Counted from the first letter of the stretch, positions 1-5,584 are shown. The stretch: 6,282 nt of DNA from an uncultured Verrucomicrobiota bacterium (GCA_946534745.1 CAMNDA010000106.1:1-6282), one strand, 5' to 3'. Numbers and translations: made by a program. The notes: generated by a model not told the origin, from the sequence alone.

Positions 1-848
1 GCGAGGCCCGCGAGTCCGAGGATCTCGCCCGCGCGAAGCCGGAGCGAGGCGCGCCTCACGCGCCCGCCGTCGGAGAGCCCCTCCGCCTCGAGCGCCGGCG
101 GCGCGGCCTCGTCGCCACGCCACGGCGCCTTCGGCGGATAGAGGCGCGAGAGCGGGCGCCCGACCATCGCCTCGGCGAGCGACGCGGGCGTGAAGTCCTT
201 CGCGGATCGGTGCGCGACGAGCTCGCCGTCGCGCAGGACGGCGACCTCGTCGCAGACGCGCAGCACCTCGGGCAGCTTGTGCGAGACGTAGACCGCCGCG
301 CCGCCGCCCGCGGCGAAGGCGCGGATCGTCTCGAAGAGCGCCTCCGAGTCCTCCGGCCCGAGCACCGTCGTGGGCTCGTCGAAGAAGATCACGCGAGCCC
401 TGCGGAGGAACGCCCGCGCGATCTCGACCTTCTGCCGGTCGGCCACGCCGAGGTCGCCCACGATCGCGTCCGGGTCGAGCTCGGCGCCGATCCCGGCGAG
501 GAGGCCCGCCGCCACCGCGCGCTGCGCGCGGCGGTCGACCAGCCCGCGCCGGACGATCTCGCGGCCGAGCAGGATGTTCTCCGCGACGGTCATCGACGGC
601 ACGAGGGCGAACTCCTGCGGCACGAGGTAGGCGGGGATCCTCCCCTCCCCTCCCGCGTCGATCCGGATCTCGCCGGCGTCGGGCCGCAGCGCTCCGGTCG
701 CGCAGCGCATCAGCGTGGACTTGCCGGCCCCGTTCTCGCCGCAGAGCCCGAGCACGCGCCCCGCGCCGAGCGAGAGCGACACGTCGCGCAGCACGCGGAC
801 GGGGCCGAAGGACTTGCACAGCCCGCGGATCTGGAGGACGTCGGACAT
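1..848 (-). CDS. Sugar-type (CUT2 / RbsA-MglA-like) ABC transporter ATP-binding protein, N-terminal part, cut by window edge
   Basis: This is the cytoplasmic ATPase of an ABC importer of the ribose/galactose/xylose class, which carries two nucleotide-binding domains in one chain. Reading from ATG at 848 towards base 1, 282 codons are open. Domain 1 shows Walker A GENGAGKST (residues 37-45), Q-loop Gln78, a degenerate signature LGVADRQ (133-139) followed by KVEIARAF, Walker B VIFFDEPT (153-160) and H-loop His190 in YVSHK. The linker MVGR (228-231) and the start of domain 2, GEILGLAGLA (274 on), fix the two-domain architecture; about 220 residues are missing at the left. The ligand cannot be told: related proteins import sugars, autoinducer-2 or nucleosides, and no permease or binding protein is in view. 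The signature Ser and part of the D-loop differ from most relatives (Gly134, and LGPE after DEPTTV). It is divergently transcribed from fhs, with a promoter so close that the mRNA may be leaderless. Confidence 0.9.
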   Translation of the reverse strand, partial: MSDVLQIRGLCKSFGPVRVLRDVSLSLGAGRVLGLCGENGAGKSTLMRCATGALRPDAGEIRIDAGGEGRIPAYLVPQEFALVPSMTVAENILLGREIVRRGLVDRRAQRAVAAGLLAGIGAELDPDAIVGDLGVADRQKVEIARAFLRRARVIFFDEPTTVLGPEDSEALFETIRAFAAGGGAAVYVSHKLPEVLRVCDEVAVLRDGELVAHRSAKDFTPASLAEAMVGRPLSRLYPPKAPWRGDEAAPPALEAEGLSDGGRVRRASLRLRAGEILGLAGL

Positions 849-855
849 GGCGCGC

Positions 856-885
856 ATTCTAGCACACCGCCCCGTCCGATTTCCA
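856..885 (-). promoter_or_regulatory. Candidate sigma70 promoter for the ABC ATPase gene
   Basis: On the minus strand a TGGAAA -35 box (880-885, 4 of 6 to consensus) lies 18 bases from a TAGAAT -10 box (856-861, 5 of 6). The -10 is preceded by TGC, the extended -10 form. The predicted start point, about 849, falls immediately before the ATG at 848, leaving no room for a ribosome binding site. Confidence 0.55.
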
Positions 886-890
886 GCGCG

Positions 891-919
891 TTGCGCGCGC
901 GCGGGCCTTCTGCTAGAAT
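891..919 (+). promoter_or_regulatory. Candidate sigma70 promoter for the fhs-leuC-leuD operon
   Basis: TTGCGC (891-896, 3 of 6 to the -35 consensus) is followed after 17 bases by TAGAAT (914-919, 5 of 6), preceded by TGC as an extended -10. The predicted start near 926 gives a leader of about 50 bases before the fhs ATG at 978. The -10 is in the same 10-base word, TGCTAGAATG, that serves the divergent gene, and the two -35 boxes are only 5 bases apart, so one bound regulator could affect both. Confidence 0.6.
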
Positions 920-977
920 GGGACGCCTCTTTCAGCCCGCCCCCCATGAAGGCCAACCCCCTCCCCCTCCTCGCAAA

Positions 978-2744
978 ATGAAACTCGACCCCACCAAGCT
1001 CTCCGACTGGCAGATCGCCGAAGCCGCCGAATCCGAACTCAAGCCTGTCGGCGACGTCGCCGCCGCCCTCGGCATCCGTCCCGACGAGCTCTCCCCCTAC
1101 GGCCGCTGCTACGGCAAGGTCGACGCGCAGAGCGTCATCGCCCGCCTCGGCGACAACGCCCCGCGCGCCAAGTACGTCGACGTCACCGCCATGACCCCGA
1201 CGCCGCTCGGCGAGGGCAAGACGACGACGACGATGGGCCTCGTCGAGGGCCTCGGCGTCCTCGGCCGCCACCCCGTCGCCACGATCCGCCAGCCCTCCGG
1301 CGGCCCGACGTTCAACATCAAGGGCTCCGCCGCCGGCGGCGGCCTCGCCCAGTGCCTCCCGCTCGCGCCGCTCTCGCTCGGCCTCACGGGCGACATCGAC
1401 GCGATCACCAACGCGAACAACCTCTGCATGACCGCCCTCACCGCGCGCATGCAGCACGAGCGCAACTACGACGACGAGAAGCTCGCCAAGCGCAACCTGA
1501 AGCGCCTCGACATCGACCCGGCCCGCATCAACATGCGCTGGGCGATCGACTTCTGCGCGCAGGCCCTCCGCAACATCGAGATCGGCCGCGGCGGCAAGAT
1601 GGACGGCTACCAGATGGACAGCGGCTTCTACATCACCGTCGCGTCCGAGGTGATGGCCATCCTCGCCGTCTCGCGCGACCTCGCGGACCTGCGCGAGCGC
1701 ATGGGCCGCATCGTCGTCGCCTGGTCGCGCTCCGGCGCGCCCGTCACCGCGCGCGACCTCGAGGTCGACGGCGCGATGACCGCCTGGATGGTCCGCGCCG
1801 TGAACCCGACGCTCATGCAGACGCTCGAAGGGCAGCCGGTCTTCGTCCACGCCGGCCCGTTCGCCAACATCGCGATCGGCCAGAGCTCGGTGATCGCCGA
1901 CCGCCTCGCGAGCCGCCTCGGCGAGATCCTCGTCACGGAGAGCGGATTCGCCTCCGACATCGGCTTCGAGAAGTTCTGGAACATCAAGTGCCGCGCCACC
2001 GGCATGAAGCCCGACGCCGCGGTCGTCGTCGCGACCGTCCGCTCCCTCAAGCTCCACGGCGGCGGCCCCGAGGTGAAGCCCGGCGCGAAGCTGAGCGACG
2101 CCTACACGCGCGAGAACCTCGCGCTCGTCGAGAAGGGCTGCGACAACCTCCGCGCGCACATCGGCATCGTGAAGAAGGCCGGCGTGACGCCCGTCGTCTG
2201 CCTCAACGCGTTCTACACGGACACCAAGGCCGAGTGGGACCTCGTGAAGCGCGTCGCCGAGGAGGAGGGCGCGCTCTTCGCCGTCTCCAAGCACTGGGAG
2301 AAGGGCGGCGAGGGCGCGCGCGAGCTCGCCGAGGCGGTCGTCGCCGCCACGGAGAAGCCGTCGGAGTTCAAGTTCCTCTACTCGCTCGACGAGCCGCTCG
2401 AGTCCCGCATCGAGAAGGTCGCGAAGGACGTCTACGGCGCGGACGGCGTCGACTACGAGCCCGCGGCGCTGGAGAAGCTTCGCGTGATCGAGGCGAATCC
2501 GACGATGTCGAACCTCCCGGTCTGCATGGCGAAGACCCAGTACTCGCTCTCGCACGACCCGACGAAGGTCGGCCGCCCGCGCGGCTGGCGCCTGCCGGTG
2601 CGCGACGTGCTGACCTACTGCGGCGCGGGCTTCATCGTGCCCGTGGCGGGCGGCATCAAGCTCATGCCTGGCACCGGCTCCGACCCGGCCTTCCGCCGCA
2701 TCGACGTCGACACCGCCACCGGCAAGGTCAAGGGCCTCTACTAA
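978..2744 (+). CDS. fhs: Formate--tetrahydrofolate ligase (10-formyl-THF synthetase), long subtype
   Basis: This cytoplasmic enzyme (EC 6.3.4.3) joins formate to tetrahydrofolate using ATP, giving 10-formyl-THF for purine synthesis, fMet-tRNA or the methyl branch of the Wood-Ljungdahl pathway. The 588-residue protein has the P-loop TPTPLGEGKTTTT (73-85), IRQPSGGPTF (103-112), VASEVMAIL (221-229), GPFANIAIG (293-301), and Phe412 and Trp440 where the folate-stacking aromatics of the clostridial enzyme fall. It is about 30 residues longer than the usual 556-560. Its variants GSAAGGGLAQC, LGLTGDIDAI and ANIAIGQSS match, as I recall, a subtype of sulfate-reducing deltaproteobacteria. I chose ATG 978 because MKLDPTKLSDWQIA looks native. 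The in-frame ATG at 918 overlaps the -10 box and would add a proline-rich, unconserved stretch. No Shine-Dalgarno site is visible. The leuC start follows 15 bases after the stop, so the two are probably co-transcribed. One such gene alone does not prove acetogenesis. Confidence 0.95.
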   Translation: MKLDPTKLSDWQIAEAAESELKPVGDVAAALGIRPDELSPYGRCYGKVDAQSVIARLGDNAPRAKYVDVTAMTPTPLGEGKTTTTMGLVEGLGVLGRHPVATIRQPSGGPTFNIKGSAAGGGLAQCLPLAPLSLGLTGDIDAITNANNLCMTALTARMQHERNYDDEKLAKRNLKRLDIDPARINMRWAIDFCAQALRNIEIGRGGKMDGYQMDSGFYITVASEVMAILAVSRDLADLRERMGRIVVAWSRSGAPVTARDLEVDGAMTAWMVRAVNPTLMQTLEGQPVFVHAGPFANIAIGQSSVIADRLASRLGEILVTESGFASDIGFEKFWNIKCRATGMKPDAAVVVATVRSLKLHGGGPEVKPGAKLSDAYTRENLALVEKGCDNLRAHIGIVKKAGVTPVVCLNAFYTDTKAEWDLVKRVAEEEGALFAVSKHWEKGGEGARELAEAVVAATEKPSEFKFLYSLDEPLESRIEKVAKDVYGADGVDYEPAALEKLRVIEANPTMSNLPVCMAKTQYSLSHDPTKVGRPRGWRLPVRDVLTYCGAGFIVPVAGGIKLMPGTGSDPAFRRIDVDTATGKVKGLY

Positions 2745-2748
2745 TCCC

Positions 2749-2753
2749 GGAAG
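2749..2753 (+). promoter_or_regulatory. Ribosome binding site of leuC
   Basis: GGAAG lies six bases before the ATG at 2760, inside the 15-base gap after fhs. It supports that start and translation from the fhs transcript. Confidence 0.6.
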
Positions 2754-2759
2754 CGAACC

Positions 2760-4058
2760 ATGAAACAGACTCTGACCGAAAAGATCCTCGCCCGCGCCGC
2801 GAACCGCGAAACCGTCACGCCCGGCGAAAACATCTGGGCGCGGATCAACGTCCTGCTCACCCACGACGTGTGCGGCCCCGGCACCATCGGCATCTTCAAG
2901 CGCGAGTTCGGCGAAGACGCGAAGGTCTTCGACCGCGAGGGCGTCGTGATCATCCCCGACCACTACATCCACACGCGCGACGAGAAGGCCCACCGCAACG
3001 TCGCCACGCTCTTCGACTTCGCCCAGGAGCAGGACCTGCCCTACTTCTACCCGCCGTGGACGAACCGCTACCGCGGCGTCTGCCACGTGGCGCTCCCGGA
3101 GCTCGGCCACGTCCGCCCCGGCGAGACGATCGTCGGCACCGACTCGCATACCTGCACGCACGGCGCGCTCGGCGCCTTCTCGACCGGCATCGGCAACACC
3201 GACGCCGGCTTCGTGATGGGCACCGGCAAGATGCTCGTCAAGATTCCCGAGACGATCCGCATCGTCCTCACGGGCACGAAGCCGGACTACATCGCGGGCA
3301 AGGACGTCATCCTGCGGGTGATCGGCGATCTCGGCACCGGCGGCGCGACCTACTGCGCGCTCGAATTCACCGGCCCCGGCTGCGCCTCGCTCTCGATCGA
3401 GGACCGCATGACGATCTGCAACATGGCCGTCGAGGCCGGCGCCAAGAACGGCATCTTCGCGCCGGACGACAAGGCGCTCGCCTACGTCCGCGCCCGCACG
3501 AAGAAGCCCTTCGAGCCGCTCGTCGGCGACCCCGACGCGCCCGTGAAGGCCGAGTACACCTACGATCTCGGGGCGCTCGTCCCGTGCGTCGCCAGGCCCC
3601 ACTGCCCGGACCGCTACGCGCCCGCCGCCGACTGCGCCGACGTGAAGCTCGACCGCGCCTACGTCGGCTCCTGCACCGGCGGCAAGATCGAGGACTTCGA
3701 GATGGCCGCGCGCGTCCTCAACGGCCGCAAGGTCGCGATCGACACCTTCCTCGTCCCGGCCACGGTCGAGGTCGCGGAGGCGATCCGCACGCGCGAGATC
3801 GGCGGCAAGACCTGGGAGCGCATCTTCGCCGAAGCGGGCTGCATCCCCGTCTCCGCCCCCGGCTGCGCCGCGTGCCTCGGCGGCCCGGTGGACACCTTCG
3901 GCCGCACCCACGGAAACGAGGTCGTGATCTCCACCACGAACCGCAACTTCATCGGCCGCATGGGCTCCAAGACCGCGCCCATCTACCTCGCCTCGCCCCT
4001 CACCGTCGCCGCCTCGGCGATCACCGGGCACATCACCGATCCGAGGGAGTTCCTCTAG
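2760..4058 (+). CDS. leuC: 3-isopropylmalate dehydratase large subunit, plant-like type
   Basis: This is the 4Fe-4S catalytic subunit of the aconitase-family isomerase that converts 2-isopropylmalate to 3-isopropylmalate in leucine synthesis; it works as a dimer with LeuD. The 432 residues include HDVCGPGTIGIFKREF (35-50), TDSHT (127-131), GTGK (154-157) and NRNFIGRMG (394-402). The cluster ligands should be Cys305 in GSCTGG, with Cys369 and Cys372 in PGCAACLGG. GSCTGG, rather than the GSCTNG of E. coli LeuC, together with TEKILARA near the start and ITDPREFL at the end, closely recalls the plant large subunit (Arabidopsis IIL1). That comparison is from memory, not an alignment. Homoaconitase, dimethylmalate dehydratase or citramalate isomerase are related alternatives, but the likeness to plant IPMI favours the leucine pathway. 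It sits between fhs and leuD on one strand; leuA and leuB are not in the window. Confidence 0.9.
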   Translation: MKQTLTEKILARAANRETVTPGENIWARINVLLTHDVCGPGTIGIFKREFGEDAKVFDREGVVIIPDHYIHTRDEKAHRNVATLFDFAQEQDLPYFYPPWTNRYRGVCHVALPELGHVRPGETIVGTDSHTCTHGALGAFSTGIGNTDAGFVMGTGKMLVKIPETIRIVLTGTKPDYIAGKDVILRVIGDLGTGGATYCALEFTGPGCASLSIEDRMTICNMAVEAGAKNGIFAPDDKALAYVRARTKKPFEPLVGDPDAPVKAEYTYDLGALVPCVARPHCPDRYAPAADCADVKLDRAYVGSCTGGKIEDFEMAARVLNGRKVAIDTFLVPATVEVAEAIRTREIGGKTWERIFAEAGCIPVSAPGCAACLGGPVDTFGRTHGNEVVISTTNRNFIGRMGSKTAPIYLASPLTVAASAITGHITDPREFL

Positions 4059-4063
4059 CGCCA

Positions 4064-4085
4064 CCGCGGCGCACCCGCGCCGCGG
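4064..4085 (+). other. GC hairpin between leuC and leuD
   Basis: CCGCGGCGC (4064-4072) pairs perfectly with GCGCCGCGG (4077-4085) around an ACCC loop, starting five bases after the leuC stop. A pyrimidine-rich, G-free tract follows but has no run of more than three T, so it is not a classic terminator. It may act as a weak attenuator, a processing site or a 3' stabiliser that sets the leuC:leuD ratio. Confidence 0.6.
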
Positions 4086-4113
4086 ACTTTCAACTTTACC
4101 CTTTACACTTCAA
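4086..4113 (+). repeat. Four degenerate tandem heptads (ACTTTAC-like) in the leuD leader
   Basis: The bases divide into ACTTTCA, ACTTTAC, CCTTTAC and ACTTCAA, a 7-base period with consensus ACTTTAC. The tract contains no G on the plus strand, a sharp break from the surrounding GC-rich DNA. It lies between the GC hairpin and the leuD start, ending 14 bases before the ATG. An unstructured pyrimidine-rich leader of this kind could help ribosomes load on leuD, which has only a weak GAGA at 4117-4120 as a Shine-Dalgarno site. Confidence 0.6.
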
Positions 4114-4127
4114 ACCGAGACGATCCC

Positions 4128-4676
4128 ATGAGCAAGATTCGATCCCGCGTCTACGTCGCCGGCGACAACATTGACACCGACAACATCATCCCGGCCCAGT
4201 ACCTGAACCTCGTCCCGACCATCCCCGAGGAATACGAGAAGCTCGGCTCCTACGCGATGGCGGGCCTGCCGGACGACGCCGCGCCGTTCGTCGACAAGGC
4301 CACGGGCAAGACGCCCTACGGCATCCTCGTCGCCGGCAAGAACTTCGGCTGCGGCTCGTCCCGCGAGCACGCGCCCGTCGCGCTCGGCGCGGCCGGGTGC
4401 AAGGCCGTTGTCGCCGAATACTACGCCCGCATCTTCTTCCGCAACTCCGTCGCGACCGGCGAGGTCTACCCGTTCGAGACGGCGACGCCGCTCGTCTCCG
4501 AGTTCAAGACGGGCGACGAGGCGGAGCTGGACACCGACGCGCACACCCTCACGCGCCTCTCCGACGGCAAGGTCTTTCCCCTGAAGGACCTCGGCGCCGT
4601 CGCCCCGGTCGTCGAGGCGGGCGGGATGTTCGCCTACGCCCGAAAAGAGGGGATGATCCCGTCGGCGGCGCACTAG
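4128..4676 (+). CDS. leuD: 3-isopropylmalate dehydratase small subunit, plant-like type
   Basis: This is the small subunit of isopropylmalate isomerase, which forms the swivelling domain that completes the LeuC active site. The 182 residues hold the early motif DNIDTDNIIPAQYL (13-26), the hallmark GCGSSREHAPVAL (74-86) and YARIFFRNSVATGEVYP (99-115). The end, GGMFAYARKEGMIPSA, and the phrase EEYEKLGSYAM strongly recall Arabidopsis IPMI small subunits (from memory). After QYL the substrate-specificity loop reads NLVP, as in the plant proteins, rather than the archaeal-type YLVY or YLRT versions that separate isopropylmalate from homoaconitate enzymes; this favours isopropylmalate. The gene starts 69 bases after leuC, behind a hairpin and a heptad tract. 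Its final seven codons form one arm of a long palindrome centred two bases before the last base of the codon preceding the stop region, so the TAG lies partly in the hairpin loop. Confidence 0.92.
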   Translation: MSKIRSRVYVAGDNIDTDNIIPAQYLNLVPTIPEEYEKLGSYAMAGLPDDAAPFVDKATGKTPYGILVAGKNFGCGSSREHAPVALGAAGCKAVVAEYYARIFFRNSVATGEVYPFETATPLVSEFKTGDEAELDTDAHTLTRLSDGKVFPLKDLGAVAPVVEAGGMFAYARKEGMIPSAAH

Positions 4677-4693
4677 CGCCCCCGACGGGATCA
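4654..4693. repeat. 40-base near-perfect palindrome enclosing the leuD stop codon
   Basis: TGATCCCGTCGG (4654-4665) pairs with CCGACGGGATCA (4682-4693), and GGCGC (4667-4671) pairs with GCGCC (4676-4680). The only flaw is a C-C mismatch (4666/4681), and the loop is ACTA. That gives 17 pairs around a 4-base loop. The left arm encodes the last residues of LeuD and the TAG stop (4674-4676) spans loop and stem. No T tract follows in the plus direction (AGTGAGG), so it is not a standard intrinsic terminator. It could shield the 3' end of the operon mRNA, or be a palindromic repeat unit. Confidence 0.75.
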
Positions 4694-4706
4694 AGTGAGG
4701 ATCCGC

Positions 4707-4735
4707 CGCCGCGCCGGCCTTTGTCCGGTGCGGCG
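4707..4735 (+). terminator. Possible terminator hairpin after leuD
   Basis: An 11-base-pair stem, 4707-4717 against 4725-4735 with one G-U pair, encloses the loop CCTTTGT. It sits after the leuD palindrome and just before the toxin-antitoxin promoter, a sensible place to end the fhs-leuC-leuD transcript. The downstream sequence CGGCTCGGTTGATTT has only weak T content, so termination may be partial or rho-dependent. Confidence 0.4.
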
Positions 4736-4743
4736 CGGCTCGG

Positions 4744-4765
4744 TTGATTTGACATCAATTTGATG
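4744..4765. promoter_or_regulatory. Candidate operator for antitoxin autoregulation
   Basis: TTGAT occurs at 4744-4748, inverted (ATCAA) at 4754-4758, and again at 4760-4764. The last two are part of a perfect 13-base palindrome, CATCAA-T-TTGATG (4753-4765). These sites overlap the -35 box and fill most of the spacer. Ribbon-helix-helix antitoxins commonly bind such short inverted repeats and repress their own operon; that this one does so is inferred from position. Confidence 0.5.
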
Positions 4766-4777
4766 GCGGTGTAGAAT
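4749..4777 (+). promoter_or_regulatory. Sigma70 promoter of the toxin-antitoxin operon
   Basis: A perfect TTGACA -35 (4749-4754) and TAGAAT -10 (4772-4777, 5 of 6) are separated by the ideal 17 bases. This is the strongest promoter in the window. The predicted start near 4784 gives a leader of about 31 bases before the ATG at 4815. The leader holds an imperfect direct repeat, CATTCCGGA (4784-4792) and CATTCCCGGA (4796-4805). Confidence 0.8.
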
Positions 4778-4802
4778 TGGCGGCATTCCGGACGACATTC
4801 CC

Positions 4803-4806
4803 GGAG
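4803..4806 (+). promoter_or_regulatory. Ribosome binding site of the antitoxin gene
   Basis: GGAG lies eight bases before the ATG at 4815, supporting that start. Confidence 0.55.
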
Positions 4807-4814
4807 ACCCCTCC

Positions 4815-5147
4815 ATGACACGCACGCAAATCCAACTGCCCGACCCGCTGTTCCTCCGGGCTCGCGCCTTCGCGCAACGCGAGGAAATCAGCCTCGCCGA
4901 GCTGGTCCGGCACAGCCTCGAGATGTTTCTCCGCTGCGCCGCGCCGGGCGGCGCGGAGGATGCTCCGAAGGAGGAATGGACGCTGCCCCTCGTCCGGGAC
5001 CTCCGGTCGTTCGGCGACCCCTTCGACGATCCGGACTGGCGCGCGAAGCTCCATTCGCGCGGCATGATGGAGGAGGAAGGGCTCGGCGTCGCCGAGGCGG
5101 CTCCGGCAGCCGTGCGGAAGTCCACGGGCGGGCGAGGGGCGAAATGA
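4815..5147 (+). CDS. vapB: Ribbon-helix-helix antitoxin of a VapBC-type pair
   Basis: This 110-residue protein is probably the DNA-binding antitoxin that neutralises the PIN-domain RNase encoded next to it and represses their shared promoter. Residues 3-39 fit a ribbon-helix-helix fold: a short strand RTQIQLPD, helix FLRARAFAQREE, a turn, and helix SLAELVRHSLEMFL. The C-terminal half is less ordered and acidic in part; EEWTLPL (53-59) and FGDPFDDPDWRAKLH (66-80) are the likely toxin-wrapping segment, as is usual for VapB tails. The length is above the 70-90 typical for VapB; the Ala/Gly/Arg-rich tail after about residue 90 accounts for the excess. Its stop overlaps the toxin start in an ATGA, so translation is probably coupled. 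A near-consensus promoter with palindromes precedes it. The family call rests on the fold pattern and the neighbour. Confidence 0.8.
   Translation: MTRTQIQLPDPLFLRARAFAQREEISLAELVRHSLEMFLRCAAPGGAEDAPKEEWTLPLVRDLRSFGDPFDDPDWRAKLHSRGMMEEEGLGVAEAAPAAVRKSTGGRGAK
5134..5139 (+). promoter_or_regulatory. Ribosome binding site of the toxin gene
   Basis: GAGGGG, inside the end of the antitoxin gene and four bases before the ATG at 5144, supports the overlapping start. Confidence 0.45.
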
Positions 5148-5584
5148 CCTCCTGCGACACCAACGTCCTCTACGCGGCCCTCTGTCCGAACTCCCTCGGG
5201 CACGAGACGGCGAGAGCCCTGCTCGATTCCTTCCGCGGCCGCCGCGACTTCCTCCTGTGCGAACAGGTCCTGCTCGAGACATACTGCCTGCTGCGGAACC
5301 CCGCGCTCCACGGCCGCCCCCTCTCCGCGCCCGAGGCCGCCGCCGTAATCGCCCGCATCCGCTCGAACGCCGACTGGCCGATCGTCGACGTGCCGGAACG
5401 GGGTTCGCCGATGAACGAGGTCTGGCGCGCCGCGGCCGTCCCCGGCTTCGCGTTCCGGCGCGTCTTCGACCTGCGGCTCGGGTGGACGCTCCGCCGCTGG
5501 GGCGTGGACACCTTCTACACGCGCAACCGGAAGGACTTCCGCGACTGCGGATTCACGATGCTCGTCGACCCCTTCGAAGACTGA
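5144..5584 (+). CDS. vapC: VapC-type PIN-domain ribonuclease toxin
   Basis: This 146-residue protein is predicted to be a Mg2+-dependent endoribonuclease that cuts RNA (often tRNA or rRNA in this family) when free of its antitoxin. The PIN acidic residues are visible: Asp5 in SCDTNVLY, Glu45 in VLLETYCLLRNP, Asp109 in RVFDLRLGWTL, and the TRNRKDF stretch (126-132) with Asp131, which closes the site. The segment MNEVWRAAAVPGFAFRRVFD (90-109) is typical of a PIN subfamily I recall as common in GC-rich environmental bacteria. The ATG at 5144 is chosen because it places Asp5 in the standard N-terminal strand and overlaps the antitoxin stop by four bases; the longer open frame upstream only shadows the antitoxin gene. 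All expected active-site residues are present, so it appears intact. polA begins 20 bases downstream. RNA target and activity are not shown by sequence. Confidence 0.88.
   Translation: MTSCDTNVLYAALCPNSLGHETARALLDSFRGRRDFLLCEQVLLETYCLLRNPALHGRPLSAPEAAAVIARIRSNADWPIVDVPERGSPMNEVWRAAAVPGFAFRRVFDLRLGWTLRRWGVDTFYTRNRKDFRDCGFTMLVDPFED

Noticed and set aside
210..977. Long in-frame extension upstream of fhs on the plus strand
   Set aside because: It is antisense to the ABC ATPase gene, reads as low-complexity Arg/Ala/Asp-rich protein, and crosses both promoters; fhs homology begins at about 978.
918..977. In-frame ATG at 918 as the fhs start
   Set aside because: The ATG overlaps the TAGAAT -10 box, and the added residues are proline-rich without resemblance to Fhs.
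978..2744. Evidence for a complete Wood-Ljungdahl (acetogenesis) cluster
   Set aside because: Only fhs is present; no folD, metF, acs/cdh or formate dehydrogenase genes lie in the window.
1352..4174. 940-codon open frame across fhs and leuC
   Set aside because: It is an Arg/His/Pro-rich shadow frame caused by high GC content; the real proteins in other frames show full family motifs.
4110..4694. 194-codon antisense open frame over leuD
   Set aside because: It is a shadow of leuD; its MIPSG start mirrors the LeuD end only because of the palindrome at the stop codon.
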